A stretch of 64,000 bases of DNA, from the NCBI GenBank assembly GCA_013285505.1, contig CP053450.1, positions 2,092,796 to 2,156,795 on the forward strand. The letters run 5' to 3'. Source of the DNA: Planctomycetota bacterium. Lineage in GTDB: Bacteria; Planctomycetota; Phycisphaerae; Phycisphaerales; UBA1924. Within the stretch, counting starts at the first letter, position 1; each line of letters starts with the position of its first letter. This document shows positions 56,171 through 64,000 of this stretch, piece by piece. The notes under the pieces are model-generated. The model ran no database searches, was not told the DNA's origin, and saw only the letters and a list, made by a program, of their open reading frames with translations. The translations under genes were made by a program, and so were the position numbers.

Positions 56171-58169
56171 ATGGCCGGCGCCAAGGGCATCCGCGCGGGA
56201 CGGGCGTTCGTCGAGCTCGGCGTCAGCGACCGGCTGACGGCGGGGCTCCGCGCTGCGCGCGCCGGCTCCAGTCGTTCGGTGCCGGCGTCCGCTCCCTCGG
56301 CACGCGCATCGCCGCGATCGGCACGGCGGGCCTGGCGCCTCTGGCCGCGAGCGTGCGGTCGTTCGCCAGCGCCGGGGACGTGCTCGACAAGATGAGCCGG
56401 CGGACGGGCATCAGCGTCGAGGCCCTGTCCGAGCTCGGATTCGCCGCGGAGCAGTCGGGGGCGGACCTGGCCACGCTCGAGAAGGGCGTGCGCACGATGC
56501 AGCGCGCCATCAACGATCTCGGGCGCGGCCTCTCCACGCAGACCGACGCCTTCGGCGACCTGGACCTGACGATGGCCGACCTCGAAGGGCGCTCGCCCGA
56601 GGAGCAGTTCAAGCTCGTCGCCGAGCGGCTCAGCCGGGTCGAGGACGCCAGCAAGCGGGCGGCGATCGCCCAGATGATCTTCGGACGCGCGGGAACGCAG
56701 CTGCTCCCGCTCATGCAGAACGGGGCGCGCGGGATCGAGGAACTCCAGGAGCAGGCGCGCTCGCTCGGCCTGACCATCTCGACGCAGACGGCCAAGGACG
56801 CGGCCCTGCTCACCGACACGCTGAACATCATGTGGCGCGTCGTCAAGCAGGGCGTGTTCGTGGTCGGCTCGGCGCTGGCGCCGACGGTCATCGACCTGAC
56901 CAACGCGGTCGTCCGAGCCGTGGTCACCGCGACGCAGTGGGTCCGCGAGAACAAAGCGCTGGTCGTCACGGTGGCCAAGGTCGCCGCTGGCGTGGCGGCC
57001 GCAGGGATCGCCATCATCGGGCTCGGCCTGCTGATCGCGGGCGTGGGCGCCGTCTTCGGCCTGCTGGCCGGGGCGGTGGGCGCGGTGGGAACGGCGATCG
57101 GGTTCATCGGCACGGCCTTGGGCGCGCTGCTCTCGCCGATCGGTCTCGTCGTCGCCGCCGTCGTCGGGCTCGGGACGGGCGCTGCTGGTCTGGTCGGGCG
57201 GCTGGAGGCGAGGCGGCTTGCCTGGCTGCGCGACCAGTTCGGGCGCTTGCGGGAGTTCGTCGGCAAGGTCATCGGCGGCATCGCCGATGCCCTCGCCGCG
57301 GGCGACATCACGCTCGCCGCGGAGATCCTGTGGCTGTCGCTGAAGCTGGTGTGGCAGCGGGGTGTGGCGGAGCTGAACAAGGTCTGGCTGCGGGCCCGGG
57401 CGTTCTTCGTCGGCACGGCGCAGAAGATGTGGTTCGGCGCGCTGGCCGCGGCGCAGCAGGTCCTGCACGCGCTCGAAGTCGCATGGATCGAGACCACCGC
57501 GTTCCTTTCGAAGACCTGGACCCGATTCACGTCGGGCTTCACCAAGATCTGGGAGCAGGCCAGCGCCTTCGTCGCCAAGAGGATGTTGGAGATCCAGGGG
57601 CTGTTCGACGCCGGGCTGGATGTCGATGCCGCCAAGGAGGCGGTGGACGAGCAGCTCAAGTCGCGACTGGCGGAGATCGACCAAGGGGCGCAGCGCGACC
57701 TGTCGCGGCGGGAGCAGCGTCGGCAGACGCAGCGCGATGGCTCGCGTGAGCTGAACGAGGGCACGCTCGCCGAGATCGGACGGCAGTTTGAAGAGGACCA
57801 GCAGGCGCTCCAGCAGGGTACGGACGCCCGCCTCGCTGAGACGCAGCAGCAGCTCGAAGAAGCCCGCCGCCGCCTTGACGAAGCGATCGCCGAAGCCCGC
57901 CGCAAGCGGGAGGAGGCCGACACCGACGGAACGCCCCGCCGCGGACCCGGCGATCTGCTGGCCGACCTCGAGGACCGGCTCGCGGGGATCGGTGACGCCA
58001 TCGCCGCGCGGATCAGCGTGCGCGGCACATTCAACGCGGCTCGCGGTGCAAGGCCTCGCCGGCAGCGCCGACGCCGCCGAGCCGCACCGCCAGCGCTACC
58101 GAGCAGACTGCCAAGAACACCAAGCGTCTCGCCGATGCCGCGCGCACCGGCGGGCTGACCTTCGGATGA
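56171..58169 (+). CDS. Tail tape measure protein (at least three frameshifts)
   Basis: The protein opens AGAKGIRAGRAFVELGVSDR, a start typical of tape measures in this kind of phage. After a two-base GC insertion near 56255 it continues LQSFGAGVRSLGTRIAAIGT, a helical N-terminal region, several hydrophobic helices near residues 280-350 (GVAAAGIAIIGLGLLIAGVG), and a long coiled coil with EEARRRLDEAIAEARRKREE. Near 58045-58090 two further indels move it to the frame ending ARTGGLTFG at 58169. Length about 665 residues sets tail length. Confidence 0.8.
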
Positions 58170-58179
58170 GGAACCCCGC

Positions 58180-58989
58180 GTGCCCATCGTTGTCGAGGAA
58201 CGATTCGAGAGCCGGTCGACCGTCGCGGGCAAGAGCCCGTCGGTGGAGTTGCGCTACTGGATCAAGGGCACCGACGACGACCTCGCCGCCCGCGGGGCGC
58301 TGGAGGCCGCGGCCCCGACCGAGTACGACGGCCTCGTCCGCCAGGACGTGCAGATCGAGCCGCAGGGGCATGAGCTGTGGGACGGCACGGTGCGATACGC
58401 CGTGCCCTCGTTCGGCGGGCTCCAGACCGGCGAGAGCGTCTTCAGCTTCGACACCGGCGGCGGTACGCGCCACATCACGCAGAGCCGCCAGACGATTCTG
58501 CGCAAGGCGCCGTCCGGGCAGACCGCCCCGGACTTCAAGGGCGCCATCGGCGTCACCGACACCGGCGTCGAGGGCGTGGACATCGTCGTCCCCGTCTACA
58601 ACTTCTCCGAGACGCACTACCTGCCCGACGGGCAGGTGACGCAGGGCTACAAGCTCACGCTCTTCGGCCTGACCGGCAAGGTCAACAACGGCTCGTTCCG
58701 CGGCTTCGCCGCCGGCGAGGTGCTGTTCCTCGGCGCATCGGGCTCGAAGCGCGTTGCGCCCGGCGGGACGCAGGACTGGGAGGTGACCTTCCGGTTCGCC
58801 GCCAGCCCGAACGCGACCGGCCTCAAGGTCGGCGACATCACCGGCATCAGCAAGAAGGGCTGGGAGTATCTCTGGGCGCGGTACGCAGATCGCACCGACG
58901 ACGACGCCAAGGCACTCGTAAAGCGTCCGATCGCGGCCTACGTCGAGCGGGTCTACGACGCCGGCAACTTCGGAGGGCTGGGGATCTGA
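58180..58989 (+). CDS. Phage tail protein of unknown function
   Basis: This 269-residue protein (VVEERFESRSTVAGKSPSVE, GLQTGESVFSFDTGGGTRHI, GSKRVAPGGTQDWEVTFRFA) is beta-rich and lies directly after the tape measure, where distal tail proteins are encoded. Start GTG 58180. I recognise no named family; a distal tail or tip role is inferred. Confidence 0.62.
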   Translation: MPIVVEERFESRSTVAGKSPSVELRYWIKGTDDDLAARGALEAAAPTEYDGLVRQDVQIEPQGHELWDGTVRYAVPSFGGLQTGESVFSFDTGGGTRHITQSRQTILRKAPSGQTAPDFKGAIGVTDTGVEGVDIVVPVYNFSETHYLPDGQVTQGYKLTLFGLTGKVNNGSFRGFAAGEVLFLGASGSKRVAPGGTQDWEVTFRFAASPNATGLKVGDITGISKKGWEYLWARYADRTDDDAKALVKRPIAAYVERVYDAGNFGGLGI

Positions 58990-59001
58990 TCCCCGCACGT
59001 C

Positions 59002-60333
59002 ATGGGCGACGCCTTCCGCAAAGTCCGCTCCGGCCAGCCGCTGGCGATCCCCGCCGCGGCGTACAACGCATTCGTCGATGCGGCCGTGGCACACCGCGAG
59101 GAGGGCGCAGGCGCCGGCGATGCGATCCACGCCATCCGCCAGGCGGGCATCGTGCCGGTGCTCAACGCCAGCGGCAAGGACAAGAACCGCTTCGACATTC
59201 TCGGCATCGGCGGGCCGATCGTGTTCCCCAAGGAGAACTTCGACGAGTTCGCGGCGCGCGTCGCGCTGCGCGGCGTCGAGCCCAAGCCCAAGCACACCGG
59301 GCGCTTCGTCGTGCTGCTCGAGCCGATCGCCAAGGGGCGCAATCGGGCGCGCATGCGTGGACGGCGTATGCGCGCGCGCGTCCGCATGATCGACGAGTGC
59401 GACCGGTTCGCCGACCTCGATCCCGACGCCGGCAGCTCGGGAGGTGGCGGAGGAGGTGGCGGTTCCAGCGGCGGGAGCGGAGGAAGCGGCGGCGGAGGGG
59501 GCGGCGGCTCTGGAAGCGGCTCGGGCGGGTCCGGCTCCGGTGGCGGTTCGGGCGGAGGTGGCGGTGGGTCCGGAGGCGGCGGAGGAGGTGGTGGCGGCGG
59601 CGGTGGAGGAGGGGGAGGCGGAGGTGGCGGGGGCGGAGGAGGTGGGGGTTCCGGTGGGGGCTCGGGCGGTGGGAGCGGCTCCTCCGGTTACAACTGCTTC
59701 CTCGAAGGGACGCTCGTCCGCCTGTCTGACGGCACGCTGGTTCCGATCGAGGAACTGCGCCAAGGCGATCGCGTGGCGTCGCTGTATGTGCCCGGGCTTG
59801 AGCCCGACGCGCCGGACCGCGCGCAGTACCTGTGGCGCACGAATGCAGGCGAGGCGGACCTCGACCGCTGCGACGCCGAGGTCGCGAGCGTCACACGCGG
59901 CGAGCACGACGGCTTCTATCTCGTCAACGGGCGCATCAAGGCGACGTTCGAGCACCCGCTGCTCGTGCGGCGCGGCGGCGAGCTGGGCTTCTGCTCCGTC
60001 GAGATGCTGCGCTTGGGCGATGTGCTCCTGCGTCACGACCTGACTGAGGAGACCGTCGCCAATATCGAACGCTTCGACGGCATCGTCTCCACCGTCGCCA
60101 TCCACGTCCCCGGCACGAACTCCTACGTCGCCGACGGGATCTGGGCGCACAACGACCTCGCCCAGTTCGCCGGGTCGGCGAGCAGTTCAAGCTCCGGGTC
60201 GGGCTCGTCGAGCGCCTCCGACTCCGGCAAGTCCAGCGGCTCGTCGTTCAGCAGCAGCAGCGCATCGTCGTCGTCCTCGGGTTCGAGTTCCGCCATCACC
60301 GTGCCGTTCGGCGGCGTGACGGTGCCGTTCTGA
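59002..60333 (+). CDS. Tail-region protein with poly-Gly/Ser linker and Hint (intein-like) domain, copy 1
   Basis: Residues 1-140 resemble a small phage tail protein (GDAFRKVRSGQPLAIPAAAY). Residues 144-230 are almost entirely Gly and Ser. Residues 232-384 form a Hint domain: Cys232 in NCFLEGTLVRLSDGTLVPIE, block B KATFEHPLLVRR with the conserved Thr and His, and His383-Asn384 at the end in GIWAHND. A Ser-rich tail follows, ending AITVPFGGVTVPF. The residue after Asn is Asp and not Cys/Ser/Thr, as in bacterial intein-like (BIL) and related domains, which can cleave or splice themselves. The host protein's role is unknown. Confidence 0.8.
   Translation: MGDAFRKVRSGQPLAIPAAAYNAFVDAAVAHREEGAGAGDAIHAIRQAGIVPVLNASGKDKNRFDILGIGGPIVFPKENFDEFAARVALRGVEPKPKHTGRFVVLLEPIAKGRNRARMRGRRMRARVRMIDECDRFADLDPDAGSSGGGGGGGGSSGGSGGSGGGGGGGSGSGSGGSGSGGGSGGGGGGSGGGGGGGGGGGGGGGGGGGGGGGGGGSGGGSGGGSGSSGYNCFLEGTLVRLSDGTLVPIEELRQGDRVASLYVPGLEPDAPDRAQYLWRTNAGEADLDRCDAEVASVTRGEHDGFYLVNGRIKATFEHPLLVRRGGELGFCSVEMLRLGDVLLRHDLTEETVANIERFDGIVSTVAIHVPGTNSYVADGIWAHNDLAQFAGSASSSSSGSGSSSASDSGKSSGSSFSSSSASSSSSGSSSAITVPFGGVTVPF
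59431..59690 (+). repeat. Gly/Ser-codon low-complexity tract
   Basis: About 260 bases are nearly all GGN and AGC/TCN codons, encoding long glycine runs broken by serines. Replication slippage and assembly collapse are likely here, so its exact length may be wrong. It forms the linker before the first Hint domain. Confidence 0.8.
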
Positions 60334-60343
60334 GGAGGCCGCG

Positions 60344-61237
60344 ATGATCCTCAAGAGCAGCACCACCGGCTCCGCTCACCTGCTCTGGGTCCAGCCCAAG
60401 GGGCAGCGCGACGACCCGGAGATCGCGTGGGTCATCGCGCGCATCGGCAACCCGCAGCTCAACCCCCCCTGCCTGAGCAGCTCCAGCGGGTCGTTCAGCG
60501 AGAGCAGCATGTCGGAGCCTTCGGTGTCGGAGCCGTCGAGTTCGGAGAGTTCCGGCGGAGGATCGGGCGGCTCCAGCGGATCGGGTGGAGGGTCCGGCGG
60601 GTCCAGCGGAGGAGGTGGCGGTGGCGGCGGGAACTGCTTCCTCTACGGCACGCTCGTGCGCCTCGCCGACGGCAGGCTCGTCCCGATCGAGCGTCTTGAG
60701 CCCGGCGACGAGGTCGCGTCGCTGGATGTTCCGGGCCTGGCCCGAGACGCCGCCTGGCAGGCGCAGTACCAGTGGCGCGTGACTGTCGCCGCGACTTCTC
60801 GCCCATGCACATCGCGCATCGCCAATGTGCGCCGCGGGACGCACGACGGGTTCTTCCTGATCAATGGCCGCGTGAAGGCGACATTTGAGCATCCGTTCCT
60901 GATCCGCCGCGATGGCGAGACCGGATTCTGCTCGGCCGAACTCCTGCGCGTGGGCGACCGGCTGGTGCGCCACGACCTGGCCGACGAGGAGATCGTCTCC
61001 ATCGAACGTATTCATCGCACGGTGCGCACCGTCGCGCTGCATGTGCCCGGCACCAACGTTTACCTCGCCGACGGTGTGTGGGTCCACAACGACGCGCTCA
61101 GCTCTGGCAGTGGCGGCTCCGGTTCAAGCAGCGGCGGCGCGGGAAGCAGCAGCAAGAGCAGCGGGTCGTCATTCGGCGGACCCGGATCGAGTTCGAGCAG
61201 CGGTAGCTCGGGGAGCGGGATCACCGTGCCGTTCTGA
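60344..61237 (+). CDS. Gly/Ser-rich protein with Hint (intein-like) domain, copy 2
   Basis: This 297-residue protein has a short N-terminal domain (LKSSTTGSAHLLWVQPKGQR), a Ser/Gly linker (45-96), a Hint domain at 98-249 (Cys98 in NCFLYGTLVRLADGRLVPIE; KATFEHPFLIRR; His248-Asn249 in GVWVHND) and a Gly/Ser tail ending GSGITVPF. It is a tandem relative of the preceding gene, with the same domain order and C-terminal motif but a different N-terminal domain. Starts after GAGGAGG. The Hint domains align along their whole length, so both are probably kept by selection. Confidence 0.8.
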   Translation: MILKSSTTGSAHLLWVQPKGQRDDPEIAWVIARIGNPQLNPPCLSSSSGSFSESSMSEPSVSEPSSSESSGGGSGGSSGSGGGSGGSSGGGGGGGGNCFLYGTLVRLADGRLVPIERLEPGDEVASLDVPGLARDAAWQAQYQWRVTVAATSRPCTSRIANVRRGTHDGFFLINGRVKATFEHPFLIRRDGETGFCSAELLRVGDRLVRHDLADEEIVSIERIHRTVRTVALHVPGTNVYLADGVWVHNDALSSGSGGSGSSSGGAGSSSKSSGSSFGGPGSSSSSGSSGSGITVPF

Positions 61238-61253
61238 CGTGGGGGTGAGGACC

Positions 61254-61748
61254 ATGAAGACGATCGACATCCTCCAACGTGCACTCGTAGCCCGCGACCG
61301 GCTCATGGCCGACGATCGCATCTTCCACGCCGAGATCACCGGCTCGGTGCGGCGCGGCCTGCCTGAGGTCGGCGATCTCGACCTGCTCATCGTCACCAAC
61401 GACCCGTGGGCGTTCCAATGCACTCCCGCTCGGCCGCGCAAGCCCGACTGCGAAGCCGACCTGTTCGTGGCGACGCCCGAGACGTACGGGGCCGTGCTGG
61501 CGTTCTCGACCGGCCCGCGCGAGTTGAACCGCCACCTCCGCGAGAAAGCGAGGGAGAAGGGCTACCTCTTCGACTTCGCCTCCGACGGCACACCCGTGGT
61601 GGTCGAAGCTAAGCACGGTCCCTTCATCGGGCTCTACGCCCTCGACGGCGCACCCGTCTCCACACCAACCGAGGAGCAGTTCTTCCGCCTGGTCGGCGTG
61701 CCGCACGTGCCGCCGCCGTTCCGGGAGTGGCTCGCAACGCAGCTATGA
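61254..61748 (+). CDS. Minimal Pol X-type nucleotidyltransferase
   Basis: This 164-residue protein matches the palm and thumb of family X DNA polymerases: AEITGSVRRGLPEVGDLDLL at 26-45 with the GS motif and the metal-binding Asp pair, the third Asp in CEADLFVATPETYGAVLAFS, NRHLREKAREKGYLF, and a thumb end EEQFFRLVGVPHVPPPFRE. The 8-kDa and finger domains of normal Pol X are missing. It could add nucleotides in repair or modify an end. Starts after GGGGGTGAGG; stop overlaps the next ATG. Confidence 0.75.
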   Translation: MKTIDILQRALVARDRLMADDRIFHAEITGSVRRGLPEVGDLDLLIVTNDPWAFQCTPARPRKPDCEADLFVATPETYGAVLAFSTGPRELNRHLREKAREKGYLFDFASDGTPVVVEAKHGPFIGLYALDGAPVSTPTEEQFFRLVGVPHVPPPFREWLATQL

Positions 61749-63274
61749 CCACCGCCACCACCATCTTTCCGCCCCCGCCATTCGCCGAACGGATCGAGCG
61801 GGCCGTCGCCGCGCACATAAAGAAGGATGCGACCCCCACGAGGCCCGCGCCCGGGCTGTCCGACGAGACCCTGAGGCTGCTTTCCCAGGCAGCGGGCTGG
61901 GCCGAGGTCCGCGCCCTCTGCATCAACCTCGACCGCCGCCCCGAACGCTGGGAGGCGTTCAAGCCGCAACTGCCCCATCCGAGGCGTCCACCGGTTCCCG
62001 GCCATCAACGGCCGTGCCGTCCGCCCGCCCGCGTGGTGGCGGCAAGGCGGCGGGGCCTGGGGCTGCATGCTCAGCCACATCCGCATCCTCGAGCAAGCGG
62101 CTCGCCGACGGCCTCGACCGCGGCGGCGGCGTGCTGCTGGTGCTCGAGGACGACGCCCTGTTCCCCCCGGACTTCGCCGAGCGCGCCGCCCGCTTCATCC
62201 GCGCCCTGCCCGACGACTGGGAACAGGCCTACCTCGGCGGCCAGCACCGGGGTCTCCGCGTCCGCCAGCCGCAGCGCGTCAACGACGAGGTCGTCCGACC
62301 CTTCATGGTCAACCGCACGCAGGCTTACGCCGTGCGCGGGCCGTTCATCCGCGTGCTCTATCAGCACCTCTGCGACTGGCCCGCGCACGCCCGCTCGCCG
62401 CGCCACCACGTAGACCACCGGATGGAGTTGCTCCACGCCTCGGGGCGGCACAAGGTCTACGCGCCCGCGACCTGGATCGTCGGCCAGGCCGGCGGTCCGA
62501 GCGACATCTCCGGCCGCGTCACCCAGGACCGCTTCTGGAACGGCTGGGGCAAGGGCCCGCGGCAGGCAGTGCGCCCGCCCGTGTGGGTCATCGGCCTGCA
62601 CCGCTCAGGCTCGTCCGTCACCGCCGGCATCCTCCACCGCCTCGGCGTGCACATGGGCAACCGCCTGATCGGCTACGAGAACCGTGGGGGTCGGGGCACC
62701 GGCGGCTTCGAGGCGCACGGCCTCGCCATGATCTGCGAGCAGGCGTACCCGTTCCCGTCGATCGAGCGGGCTGTGCCGATCGACACCACGCGCCGGCGCC
62801 TCCGCGAGTGGATCGACGCCCGCCAGCCGCGAGGCCGCCTGGCGCGGCACGATCATGGGCGGCAAATACCCACACCTGTGCTTCATGATCGACCTGCTCC
62901 TGGAATTCGAGCCCGAGAGCCGGTTCATCCACATCGATCGCCCGATGGAGGAGTCGATTCGTTCCTTGGTGGACCGCTCGGCCAAGGCCCGCGGCTGGCT
63001 CCGGGCGACGCCGGAGCAGTGCGAGCGCCTCCAACGGGCGCTGTGGGAGGCGAAGACGGAGGGGCTGGCGAGAGTGCCTACGAATCGCAAGTTCACTATA
63101 GAGTATGGTCGGCTTACGGATGATCCGGAGTCCGTGGTCACGTCGCTGGCAGCCTCTCTCGGGCTCACCGTAGCCACCAGGCAACTGGCGGCCGCCGCTG
63201 AACTCGTGAGGCCGAAAACCACGCAAAGGGGCTCGAAGCCCCAAGATAGACCGATCGGTTGCCGAACGGCCTGA
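61745..63274 (+). CDS. Glycosyltransferase (GT25-like) joined to sulfotransferase (three frameshifts)
   Basis: The first part is GT25-like: RALCINLDRRPERWEAFKPQ, GCMLSHIRILEQA, and the acidic metal site VLLVLEDDALFPPDFAERAA. The second part is a sulfotransferase: VWVIGLHRSGSSVTAGILHR (PAPS 5'-phosphosulfate loop) and RFIHIDRPMEESIRSLVDRS (3'-phosphate binding). The pieces lie in successive frames, with indels near 61975, 62100 and 62850; each fits one added base. Complete length about 509 residues. It could glycosylate and sulfate a virion protein or, after lysogeny, the host surface. A small hairpin GGGGCT-CGA-AGCCCC (63228-63242) lies in its 3' end. Confidence 0.7.
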
Positions 63275-63317
63275 GCCGGAATACACTTCGAATGGCCTTT
63301 GTTCTCTCGAGTGACCG

Positions 63318-63776
63318 ATGACCCGTCTGACTTCGCCACATGCACGATGGATGCTCGCGACCGTGATGGCGGTCGCGCTGCCGTTCTGCTGCTGCAACGG
63401 GCGGTTGGTCACTCAGGCCTTTGGGGCATTGGCGTCGATCCAAACGGTTGCGCACGGATCGCACCACGAGGACACCGACCGGCATCGCGGGGAGTCCCGC
63501 GAATCTGGTCATGGGTGTCACTCATCCGGCCAAAGCGAGGGACCAACGCCCTGTGATGACGACGGGCCATGCGACTGCGAGCAGCACAAGCAGATCAAGC
63601 AGGTGCCCGAGCGTTCGACGACGATCGATCACACATGCGCGGTGATCGCTGTTCTGCCCTGCGTCGAGCGGTTGGAATGGGTTCCTGAACCACCGAGCAT
63701 CGCCCGCCTCAGCCCCGCAGCGGTCCCACGACCGCCAACGTCGCTGCTGCGCCTGCACTGCGCGCTGACCATCTAG
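63318..63776 (+). CDS. His/Cys-rich exported protein
   Basis: This 152-residue protein has an N-terminal hydrophobic segment (WMLATVMAVALPFCCCNGR) with three adjacent cysteines, then a His- and Cys-rich stretch (GSHHEDTDRHRGESRESGHG, CDDDGPCDCEQHKQ) likely to bind metal, and a Pro-rich tail. Proteins of this look often stand at the head of Cu/Zn/Cd efflux operons. It begins 43 bp after the last phage-type gene, so the prophage's right boundary must lie close by. Confidence 0.6.
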   Translation: MTRLTSPHARWMLATVMAVALPFCCCNGRLVTQAFGALASIQTVAHGSHHEDTDRHRGESRESGHGCHSSGQSEGPTPCDDDGPCDCEQHKQIKQVPERSTTIDHTCAVIAVLPCVERLEWVPEPPSIARLSPAAVPRPPTSLLRLHCALTI

Positions 63777-63913
63777 CAGATTCACCTGGCTACCCCGCCC
63801 TGACCGTCGCGGGGCTGCTCTGCGCGCGCTCACACTTTCACAACATCCATCCCTGACTCGCTGTCAGGGCCGATCCCCGATCCCCAACTCGCCCACCGGC
63901 GAAGGAGTACCAC

Positions 63914-64000
63914 ATGTCATCGATTCGCTGCATCCACCTGATTGCCGCACTGGGTATCACCGCGTCCGCCTCATCCGTCTCGGTCGCCCAGCACGAGGGG
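63914..64000 (+). CDS. Start of an exported protein (partial)
   Basis: ATG 63914 follows GAAGGAG. The 29 visible residues are a signal peptide (SSIRCIHLIAALGITASASS) with a likely cleavage after SVAQ or nearby. The gene continues beyond the window. By position after a His/Cys-rich protein it may be part of a metal efflux system, but nothing visible proves it. Confidence 0.6.
   Translation, partial: MSSIRCIHLIAALGITASASSVSVAQHEG

Overview
The window is high-GC bacterial chromosome with a large integrated phage. No 16S or other marker is present. tRNA genes without an encoded CCA, the style of the phage genes, a DUF2924/serine-recombinase module and metal-resistance genes at both ends suggest a Planctomycetota-like host, but this is an inference.

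Layout. (1) 1-3558: copper handling, with a PepSY membrane protein, a CsoR copper-sensing repressor and a CopA P-type ATPase. (2) 3559-4484: gene-free stretch with a 20-bp perfect palindrome, ending in the 3' half of a tRNA-Pro(CGG) gene. This looks like the scar of an island that entered that tRNA. (3) 4641-12643: ordinary chromosome, with a thiolase, a tight operon (KamA-family radical SAM aminomutase, CoA-transferase A and B, class III aminotransferase), a divergent RpiR regulator, purD and initiator tRNA-Met. The metabolic genes read as a possible route from an alpha-amino acid through a beta-amino acid and a beta-keto acid to acetyl-CoA. (4) 13023-28797: defence and mobility, with McrBC, a DUF2924-serine recombinase-HTH module, a five-gene type I restriction operon carrying a HEPN/Abi_C gene, and an unrecognised 512-residue protein coupled to an AAA+ protein that resembles sigma-54 activators.

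(5) 28817-63274: a siphovirus-like prophage. It opens with three 9-bp repeats exactly 21 bp apart and a sigma-54-type promoter, then a phage sigma-70-like factor, recombination and replication genes (RecE-like exonuclease, Sak4-like ATPase, DUF669-RusA, helicase, prim-pol, DUF3987-like), methyltransferases, a minus-strand block of small DNA-binding proteins, terminase, portal, protease-capsid, tail genes and tape measure. It ends with two tandem Gly/Ser-rich proteins carrying Hint (intein-like) domains, a minimal Pol X and a glycosyltransferase-sulfotransferase. A 3.6-kb cargo sits between terminase and portal: a mercury-type MerR, a Cys-rich exported protein, a thioredoxin-MerT-MerP fusion and an AbiE toxin-antitoxin pair. 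No lysis gene was recognised. (6) 63318-64000: a His/Cys-rich exported protein and the start of another exported protein, probably a further metal-resistance cluster.

More than a dozen otherwise intact genes, including purD, copA and terminase, are broken by one- or two-base indels. Most are single added bases in G/C-rich runs, which points to uncorrected sequencing error more than gene decay. These genes are annotated across the frameshift.
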